DNA of 64,000 nt, from positions 60,190,700-60,254,699 of the forward strand of contig CM018680.1 in assembly GCA_009363875.1 (NCBI GenBank), written 5' to 3'. Positions within the stretch are counted from its first letter, which is position 1. Each line of letters begins with the position of its first letter. The notes beneath the pieces were generated by a model that was not told where the DNA came from, ran no database searches, and saw only the letters and a list, made by a program, of their open reading frames with translations. Origin of the DNA: Mikania micrantha. Its lineage: Eukaryota; Streptophyta; Magnoliopsida; Asterales; Asteraceae. Made by a program: the position numbers and the translations under genes. Positions 1 through 10,200 of this stretch are shown in pieces.

Positions 1-53
1 TTCTAATATGTATTATATGGTAGTATATATATGTGTATATATATATATATCTA

Positions 54-247
54 TATGGGGGATGGTTCGAATGTTAACCATTCCTTATTACGATAACCGA
101 ATAACTACATCTAATTACTTTGGGGCCCACATTAAAGTAAATCTAAAGGTATACCTTTAGATTTATTTTAGTATGGGTCCCAAAGTAATAGAATATAATT
201 ATTTGGTTGGCGCAATAAACATAGGTTAACATTTGATCATCTCCCTA
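54..247. mobile_element. Foldback MITE, family A, in a (TA)n tract
   Basis: The two halves are near-complementary. The left end contains gaatgttaaccattcc and the right end contains ataggttaacatttgatc. The middle carries a second inverted pair around ggggcccac and gtgggtccc (with mismatches). It is bordered by TA-rich sequence on both sides. No coding capacity is seen. Related copies lie at 47163-47390 and 47398-47665. The superfamily is not assigned because the TA flanks hide any target duplication. Confidence 0.65.
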
Positions 248-512
248 TATATAGGTTTGTATCATTTGAAAACCCAATCTTAAAGAGAAAAATCTTTGAA
301 TTATATCTAAGCAGTTGATTTGAAACATTGAAAATAAATATATGGTCCACGTTAACCCACATTAAAATTGATTTGTTTATTCAAAACTCAATTCTTTATT
401 CAGATTTAATGTAGATCACATATTTATTTTTAAGATTCCAAATTAATGGCAAATATAATCTAAGAATTTTGTCTCTAAGATCGTGTTTTCATATGATACA
501 ATCCCTCCGTAC
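247..512. mobile_element. Palindromic MITE, family B
   Basis: The left end reads gtatcatttgaaaaccca and the right end, reverse-complemented, reads gtatcatatgaaaacacg, so the element is a long inverted repeat. A second copy of the same family lies at 26690-26932. It abuts the family A MITE. No ORF of note is present. Confidence 0.6.
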
Positions 513-1191
513 GGTTTGTAACTTTGTATAATTTAATATTGTTCGGGTTTTAGAATTATTAACTTAAAGGATTTTTTTGAATGTTCACAAAAAAGCATAA
601 TTACGGTCACATCAATGGTCCTTGCTTTTTGACAAATTCATGTTCTTGCTCCCATGATATGATATGCCTTTTTATCATGTTGCAAACCAAACCAAGAATT
701 GCCACAACCATAAAGCCTAAATTGTAATCCATTCCTTTACTCAGCATACATTTTGGTACATCATGCTTTAAAAGTTGTACATCTCTTTGGTCCATTCTTC
801 ATCCCCCCTACCTAAGGGCCTCAGATGGGAAGTTTAATCAAACCCTCCATCCAATTATTGTCTCATTAAGGTCTATTTTCCTGTAGATATGAACACATAC
901 AAGCTGTAAGATTGCCACTGACTCATTAAATCAGTAATAATTTATCACAAAACCAATAACTAACAAGCCCGTTTGACGACCAAGGGTTCGGATCATTTGT
1001 CAGGTGACCATTTGACCAAAAACGCTTCGAATGAACATCATGAAGTTATGCCCACATATAACATCAAGCCATCGAGCTTGTTAAGTACCAATTTGGACAA
1101 ATACCGATGATATATACAACTTCAAAAAGAACAATTAAGTGAATTGCAATATTAAACAACTAGCTTCTGCTTTCACCATATGATAAACTTC
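513..1191. other. 3' flank of the homeodomain gene, no gene seen
   Basis: AT-rich sequence downstream of the minus-strand homeodomain gene. It presumably includes its 3' UTR, but no clear poly(A) signal can be assigned by eye. The only ORF (607-795, minus) resembles nothing recognisable. Confidence 0.4.
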
Positions 1192-1261
1192 TCAATCACC
1201 TGAAGAAGTGGTTTCTGCAGTTTCATCGTCACTAAAATTAGAGGTCATCCGCGCAGTTGAC
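1192..1261 (-). CDS. Homeodomain gene, exon 7 (last coding exon)
   Basis: It follows the acceptor CATTCTCAG. Its first G completes the AGG codon begun by exon 6. It encodes STARMTSNFSDDETAETTSSGD and ends with TGA at 1192-1194. An acidic, Ser/Thr-rich C-terminus fits this protein family. It is separated from exon 6 by a 3.7-kb intron that holds an RTE LINE, a hAT-like MITE and a SINE. Confidence 0.75.
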
Positions 1262-4200
1262 CTGAGAATGCATGTGATTGGTGTCAGAAAATGTATAGAA
1301 TCATAAATTTACTCATATAAACTTTTAAGTTTTAATGCCAAAATTAAAAAAAAATAAATGACCCAGCGGGATGGAGCCATTTTTTTAGAAGTTGTGATGA
1401 CATATGTAGAGGTGACAATTTTAATCTATTATTTATAGTAAGTTGCTTAAGGTTATGTTTTATCTACAACGAAAGAAATCAAATGGAAATGGGTCGAAAC
1501 TCTCCCAAATTGTAACAGGGTTACTATCTTTCAAATTACATCCACATAGTTATGTTTACTGCCCTCAATAGCAAGATCACATCTCTCAAAATGATGAATA
1601 GATTTATTGAAATAATAATTGAGCATTCATCATTATTTATTGAAAATTTTTAAACAAAACAGACAGAAATTGTTTGATGTCCTACCTGACCCGCCCATTT
1701 CGCAACGTCTATATCTAAGGAATGGGTTGATTTGTTTTGTGGCATTTATCTCAACTGGTCATATAAAAAATATAGCCAAGATAGTACAATGGGTCGAAAG
1801 GGCTTAATGGGCAGAAAGTCACCCTAAGTCTATTTTTAAATTCATACAACGCCCTAAATCACTTTATTCAAAGATTTTTATCGTTGTCATAATATTGTTT
1901 TGTAATCATAATATACTTTTCTTATTAATAACTAGGCTGAGTGAGATTTAAGGGGTAACGTTGCTGTAATCATAATGTAACACATAATTTTTTATAATTT
2001 TCTTAAAAGGATAAAGTAGTCGTGGCCTCGTGGGTCACGCTGGCCCGACCTGTCATCCTGCCACCTCTAGTATATCCTTGCATTCAGAACATAAGTCAAG
2101 TTGACGACTTGGTATTTCGTTCAAGAGTGAGTACCCTTATCGATTGGTCTAAAGCTAGCCCTTACATATAGATAATTTTATGGAAAAATTTCATCTTGAG
2201 CAGTTAAATGTGGTCAAACCTAAAATTGGTGTGCTAGGTATGTGCCAAATTGCTTTATTAGAGGTTTTCCATCTTACTAGTTACTACTCATCTGCAATGT
2301 TGAAAATGGGGGTGTTTGGTTTTACTGCATGGGGCACCCCCACAGCTGCTTCTACACAATAAATCAATTATAAAAAATGGTGAACGGCACCATTAGGCGC
2401 CCCTCACCAACTGGTTCCACGGCCAATATGAGGGAGGTAAATCGCATGACCCAGGGAAAATTGGGTGGTGCCGGGCTTTGAATCCTAGATTTAGTAACTC
2501 ATGCTGTCACGTATCACAATTCTAGCTCCCCAAGATTCTTTTTCCTGCTTCTTTTCACTTTCTGTATTATTGCTTGATTACTTGCTATAATCTTAAAATA
2601 TCATTATCTAATTCCTAATTCTTCATTATTAACTATTTAATTTTTCCTTTATTCAACTTGTGTGATACACAAAGTTTCTAAGTATTTAATACATATGGTG
2701 AAAATAGTCAACACAAAGTTTCTAAGTATTTAAAGTCAGATGGCACACATATTTCCACAACCTGTTCAACAAGAGCAACTATCAAGAAGAAGATGGAGGG
2801 AACACCACGAACACAGGAACAGCTCGAAACAACTGTTATTGTAGACGTATCACCAAAGAAGAGGTTCTTACAGCTCTCAAGAGGATGGGAAGGAGAAAGG
2901 CGGTGGGACCTGACGATATTCCCACTGAGGTATGGAGATGTTTGGGGGACGACGGACTGGGGTGGTTGACATTGTTGTTCAACACTATACTCAAAACTGG
3001 TAAAATGCCAAACCAGTGGAGAAGTAGTATTTTAATTCCCCTATACAAGAACAAGGGAGACGCCCAATGTTGCGAAAATTACAGGCGGATCAAGCTGTTG
3101 AGTCATACTATGAAACTCTGGGAAAGGGTAATCGAGACAAGATTGAGAAGAGAAACCCAAGTTACGGCAAATCAATTTGGATTTATGCCAGGAAGATCGA
3201 CAACGGAGGCGATACACATTTTGCGGCGATTAATGGAGAAATATAGGGACAAGAGAAAGGACTAGCATATGGTATTCATCGATCTTGAGAAAGCGTACGA
3301 CAGCGTACCAAGACAGGTGATTTGGGATAGCTTGGAGAGTAAAGGTATATCTCAAAGGTATATTGAGGTCATCAAAGATACCTATGCAGCTGCTAAAACT
3401 AGTGTCAGAGCACCGGTGGGAGATACAGACTTCTTCCCAATGGAGGTGGGACTACACCAAGGATCAGCATTAAGCCCCTTCCTTTTTGCGGTTATTCTAG
3501 ATGAACTGTCGAGGTATATCCAGTCTCATATCCCTTGGTGTATGCTTTTCGCGGATGATATTGTCTTAGTGGCAGAAACAAAAGAGGAGCTAAATGTCCG
3601 TTTAGAAGAGTGGCGAAGCGCTTTAGAGCAAAGAGGCTTGCGTATAAGTAGGACAAAAACGGAGTACCTACATTGCCAGTTTAGCGGAGCAAACGAGGAA
3701 GAGGAAGATGATCATGTGACTATTGGAGGCCAAGAGGTGCCAAGGACGACACAGTTCAAGTACCTAGGATCGTTTATACAAGGCGACATCGACAGTTACA
3801 TAGTTCATCGGGTCCAGGCAGGATGGAAAAAGTGGAGAGCAGCAATGAGCATCATATGCGACAAGAAGTTTCCAGAAAAACTCAAAGGTAAATTTTATAG
3901 AGCGGCGATCAGACCCGCAATGATGTACGACACAGATTGTTGGCCGATTAAGAAGAACCAAGCAAGAAAGCTGGAGACATCAAAAATGAGGATGCTGAGA
4001 TGGATGTGCGGCCACAAAAGGCTTGATCGGATAAGGAACGAAGTCTTTCGGGAAAGATTACAGGTGGCAAACATCTCGGACAAGGTCAGGGAATGAAGAT
4101 TGAGATGGTTTGGGCATGTGAGGAGAAGAAGCCAATCGGCACCTGTTCGAAAAGTCGAACTTCTCACCGTGGAGGGTACAAGGGGAAGGGGTAGACCGAG

Positions 4201-7200
4201 GTTGACATGGGATGAGCAGATTCGCCAGGATTTGACAGAGCTACACCTCTCTGAGGACTTGATCTATGATAGGAGTACGTGGAGGCGAAGAATAAAGGTG
4301 AAAAATACATAGAGCCTTTCCTAGGGGCGTGGGTTGTTGCTATATCTTTGCTGGTTTTGGGATATATGATATGTGACTATATGTGTTATATGCATGCTTG
4401 CGGGTTGGGGGTTTTTAGCCTTCCCTAGGGGTCGTGGGTTGTTGCTATATCTTTGCTGCTTTTGGGATATAGGATAGGAGATTATATGTGGTATATGCAT
4501 GCTTGCGGGATGGGGGTTTTTAGCGTTATCTGGTTAGTGTGGTTTGTATGTTTGTTTGTGTATGATACTTTCTGCTTGTTTTTGATTGCTTGCTTAAATG
4601 TCATAATGGGTTATGGGTTTGGTTTCTCTGTTGGTTTGTTTTAGTCTGGCTCGATGACTTTTGTGGTTAGTGCTTACCTGCTTATCTGTTTACATTTAAA
4701 ACGTTAGTGCTTCATTTTTATGCTTTACGCTCCTACTTTTCGTTACATGTTTTCAAAAAAAAAAATTTCGGGTTTTTCGAGCCAGGGGACTCTTACGAAG
4801 CAGCCTCTCTATTCTACTTGTAGATAGAGGTAAGGTGTGTCTTTATGTTTCCCCTCCTAGACCCCACTTTAAGTGGAATTTTTACTGGGTACGCTTGTTG
4901 TTGTTGTATGGTGAAAATAGTCAACAGAGAAGAATTTATTAAGCATATGGTATACAAGCATTAACCTTTTAGTCTTGTTGGTTATAGGAGGAAAGTCAAC
5001 AAACGTCTCTTTCCTTGGATATACTTGATGCATGAAGTCATCCCTGTTTCTCTTGGCAACCTTAAGCAACAAAATATATAAATAGGGTTTTAAAAGTCAG
5101 ATTTCAGACTGCATGAATGTGATGGACTACAATGCTCACCCTCATTTCATTTCCTGGATAAATCTTTGGAGAAATTAGTTTGGAGTATTCATCAATTCCT
5201 CTTCTTTCTCTATCAAATTCATCATCCTACAAATTAGTCCCATATATGAACCATTAGTTAGGGCAATAAATGTCTTTGCCAAAAAATATAACAAAACTGG
5301 TATATGTGATATATGAACCCTTTTATATAAGAACAGATCTATCTTACTTCAGAATAGTCAAATGTAGAAAATTACCTACACATGAAATGGGTCACCTAAG
5401 CTAAGGCGCTAAACAATTCAAATGCTAACAAATATCTAAATCATTTTAACAAAAATAAATTATCATATTGTATTTAATAAATAGAATTCATAGTCATATT
5501 TAATCTATACTTAATAAATAATTAACTGATTGCGCATTGAGCCACGTGTCAAAATTTTGTAAGCCCAAGATTTGTTTTTCCCACTTCTCTTATTACCCTC
5601 TTTCCCCCATGTAATATTTATTATTTCCTTTTCTCAGTCCTCTATTTTTCTTATTTCACTCCTTTACCATTATTTTTTTTATTCCACCATGTAATATGCA
5701 GGTTTCTAACCTTCCACATTAATTTATCAAAAAGAAAAACAATGGAGCAAAAAGCGGTTGCATATTTAACCGACCCATCTTGGTTTGATCCACAAGTAAA
5801 AGATTTACCCATTTGGCCAGTCCCATGTCACCCAACCCACCCATTTTGCCATCTGTACAAAACGGTATAGAGAAACAAATATGGTTAAGACCTTAGGTGC
5901 CTTTCTAGAGAATCCTCTATCATCAACTTGAAGAGTTTCACCACACTTATAGGTCAAATCAGAAGTCAACGGTTCAACACATCCTCTGTAATTAACCTTT
6001 GAAGGCCCGCTACGAGTGTAATTCTCTGCTTGCTTATTGTCAAAGTTTTTCCCATGGTCAATTAGATGATGATTAGATAAAGAATCCGGTCTCCTATTTA
6101 CTCCAGGACCATGCTTCATTCTTGTTTCAAATTGGTTATTGTGGACTGATGCTTCTCCAGCAGAATCAACGTTTACCTCCATCTGCAAACGCCTCTCAAA
6201 TAGAGGATTTCTATTATGCTTAGAAATAGGAGGTGCTGACTTATATCGACTTTTCTCATGATGCTTGGAAGCATGCTTTATCTCTAAACCTGCTAATCCA
6301 TCTAAATCCATGGGATCATAACTCTTTGGATTGTATCTTTCATGCATCTGCTATTAGACAGTATAAAAATATTAGCCTAATATAATATCGTCTAATATCC
6401 TTTCTTTTTTTATAAATGGAAATTGTCTAATATCTTTTTGACGCTTTTCCCCTTAAGCTTTTATTTTTTATATTATTTTTTTCCCACCTATTGTAAATGA
6501 AACATAACATGAATCGACCCATTCATAAGAAACAAAATGAAATTGCCACTTCATGATCATTTCCATATTCGATATATTACAATAATATGTAATCCGGTAC
6601 ACCAACTACTTATCGAGATAAGTTACACAAAAAGTGTTCCAATTCAACACAAAAGGATAAGCCCCAAAGTCCAGAGAACCCATTTTTACTCGATAAGGAC
6701 CAAAAGCTAGCCGTTTTGACTCAGGCCAAATGAAAAACTACCATTTCGACCCGTTACATAAACCACCCATTTTAATTTCATTTTTTATGCCTCTGTTAAA
6801 ACGTTAAGTTCTTTCATCTTTGTATAATACAAGGGTATGACATACCAGTAGGCCTGTACAATGCTTAACAAACACAATTAACATAACAAAGATAAACAAA
6901 CATACTTCAAATATATAACCGAACAAATGACCAGACATGAACATCTAGATGCACAGTGTTCACTTGCCAGTGTTCGTTTTTTAGAAAATAAAAGTGTTTT
7001 CATTCGTTAACCGTATATACAAATGCTTCACAAACATCAATTAACATAACAAAGATAAACAAACATACTTCAAATATATAAAAATTCACCCGTGAGAATA
7101 AATTCAAGTACGTTCAAAATTTAAAGGGGCTTAGCATGAGCTTGATAATGACCAAAAAAACATGATTTTTTTGTTAACAAAACAAACATACTCGGTTAAC

Positions 7201-10200
7201 AAAAACAAACAACTGTAAATAAATGAATATAAATAAATGAACATAAACAAACATTCATGAAAGTATATGAAATAGCGAGGCATATGTCCATGCTTGCTCA
7301 TTTAGTTAATTGAACAAAAAAATTTGTTCCTGTTTTTTTGTTTAGGGGCTGTTTGGTTGCATCTTAATAGGTCTGAATGGGTCTGAATCTGAATGGTTCA
7401 GATTCAGACCGTTTGTTTCGCGAAAATAAACACGTCTGAATGAAGCAAAATGTCTGAATGGATGTCTGAACCATTCAGATCTCACACCAAGTCTGAATGG
7501 GAGTCACACCATCTGAATGGGAAATAAAGAAGCCATCTGATCGTCAACCACGAAGGTCTCAACCACCGAAGGTTTCAACCACCGAATCCATCTTGTCGGA
7601 ACACGCCACGCCGCACCGCCGCATCACCGCTTCGCCGCACCGCCGCTTCGGGGATGCGAAAGGGCTGAGAAAGGGCCGCACCGCCGCACCGCGAGGAGCT
7701 GCGAGGGGCTGAGAACACCACTGCTCGGGGCTGCGGAGGAGATGGGAGGAGATGCGGAGGAGATGCGGAGGAGATGGGGAGGAGACGCCGAGGATGTGGA
7801 GGGGTGGTGCGTGAGATGTGGAGGAGAACGGCGTGAGATGTGGAGGAGAACGCCATGGACTTTGATTCTATCAAGCGGCTAGGGTTTTGACGTTTTGTCA
7901 AAAAGCAAAAAGTTTTTGTTTTTTTTTTTTTTGTTTTTTTTGTTTTTTCATTCAGACGTGCAACCAAACAGTTATCATTCAGACCCTCTTAACCATTCAG
8001 ACCCTCTTAATCATTCAGACATCTTAACCATTCAGCACTTAATGATTCAGACTCAACCAAACGGCCTCTTAGTAAATAAAAAAAACATGAACGAACTCCC
8101 TACCGAAAGGTTAACGAACAGTTCATCAAGCATCTGGTTTGTTTACAAGCCTAAATACAATATTTACACAAATATCACCCGTAATGGGGACCAACATTCA
8201 ACTCCCACCATCATTTCAAAAGGACAAGTAGTTCTTAATGCGTATGTACCACCATTTTTAATAGCATAAATGAATTGATCAAATGAAGTTCCTAAATTTC
8301 CCAAGAAAGTAGGATGAATGCATACCTTGCTTCCATTAGGAAGCTGAAAAGCTCTAGATCCATCCAGTGGATGAGGTGCTGAGTGGTCACCGACATAGTA
8401 GGATTCTGGAAGTACATCAGTGAATAATACGTTAGGGGAAACATAGTTAGACAAGTGACCAAGTGGTCCATCAAGTGTCATTAATTTATCAAGAGCTACA
8501 AAAAAGGATTTTGTCCACAAAGTGGTAACTACGTTTTTCAAATCTTAAGACCAAGTGGTCCACCAAGTGTCATTAATTTATCAAGAGCTACAAAAAAGGG
8601 TTTGTCCACAAAGAGGTAGCTACGTTTATCAGATCTTAAGTTTTCAATTTTACTAATAAATTTTACTGGACAATGAATGCCCTATATCCAAAAAAAGATG
8701 AGGTTATCATGACTAAGAAAATCAAACTAGGACTAAAAAAGGATGTATATTAATATTTATAGAACCCATAGAACAAATTAGCAAGTTAGACATAAAGGCA
8801 AGCTGTTATATTTGGAAATAAAAAATAAAGAATCACAAGGTCACTAACACAATCTATAATATAAATCATAAAACTAATATTACTTACGGTTGACTGGATT
8901 CTCAAATGCACCAGGAGGAAGTGGCTCAAATTCAATACCAAGTGGTGGACCATCCTCTTTATAATTCCTTCCCAATTGCCTTTTGACAGCTGTAATTGCC
9001 GCATTCTCTAACTGACCTTTCACCTTCAAATATCCAGACGGGCCTGTCCTACCCTTTACACTTTTTAAATCATTATGAGTTGGATATTTTGTTGTTAATG
9101 TAGCTATATGATCCACATTTTGAGAGCGGAAATCATCATTTAATGGTGAGCTACTTCCAGATGATGTATCATCATCATCATCATGATCATCATCATCATC
9201 ATCATCCATACCCATGATACTGTTATGTTGACTTCCATGATCAAACTGAATTTCTATTGGTAAAAGGCTTTCAGTAGTAAATCTTCTACTTTCAACTTCT
9301 TTCAAGTCATAATGCTTGTTATCCCCTTGTTTGGTGCTGCCACATGAATCTTGTCTGAGTCCACTTCCACGATCCTGTATGACACCACTTGACCAATCTT
9401 GTTTTCCATGCAGGCCCACTTCATCAATTGGTTGTTTTTTGTCCTTTAATCTCCTGTGACAAAACCATCCAGAAACTTGTTTTTCTGTCAATCCTATTGA
9501 CTCTGCAAGTTCCACCTTCATCATCTCTGTGGGATATTTATGTTCTGCAAAAAATAAATAAATAAAATAAAAATAAAAATAAAAAAACTTCTTTAACAGT
9601 TTCTGGTTATACCATTAGAAAACATTAGTTAACACTGTAAGAAAAAAAATGCAGAAACAAGAAAAACCATCCCAGAGATTCCAATTTCAACCCAACTACT
9701 TAGGAATGGATTGATTCGGCTTATGTTAAACTTCTATCAGCTCAAAGAAGTAAAATTAACATAAAAAGGGACTTACAAGTAAACAGGTCGATTGGGTCAA
9801 AAGTAACCCAAAGCGTATTTTGATGTTTAAAGCATCCTACATCATTTTATTCAAAAAAAGTAGATTATTATTGAAATAAAAAGAAATTTTTGCGATTATA
9901 TTAAACACGTTACTTGTTAAAGAAATTAAATGGTTTGTACAATAAGTGTAAAGTTATTTGATTGAACCTATTACTCAACCTGCCCATTTTGCCACTTTAA
10001 GAAGTAAGAACAAGCATACCATTATAGAAGTCCTCAAGGGCTGCAACTTGAGCTGGTGTCTTGACAATTCGCTTTGGTTTCTTCTCTGGAAGAGCTTTAT
10101 GCTCATCTGCATGAACTTCTTGAGGCTCTACAACATTAAACACAGAAAGATTCATAAAAGTATGCCATATAGTGTTGATTCTTCAACACTATCTAATCCC

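Noticed and set aside
2180..2362. 60-aa ORF upstream of the RTE
   Set aside because: Lies antisense in the homeodomain gene intron, overlaps a SINE edge and has no recognisable domain.
7575..7967. 130-aa minus-strand ORF and 7497-7712 plus-strand ORF
   Set aside because: Composition artefacts of the GC-rich core of a Harbinger-like MITE; no domain.
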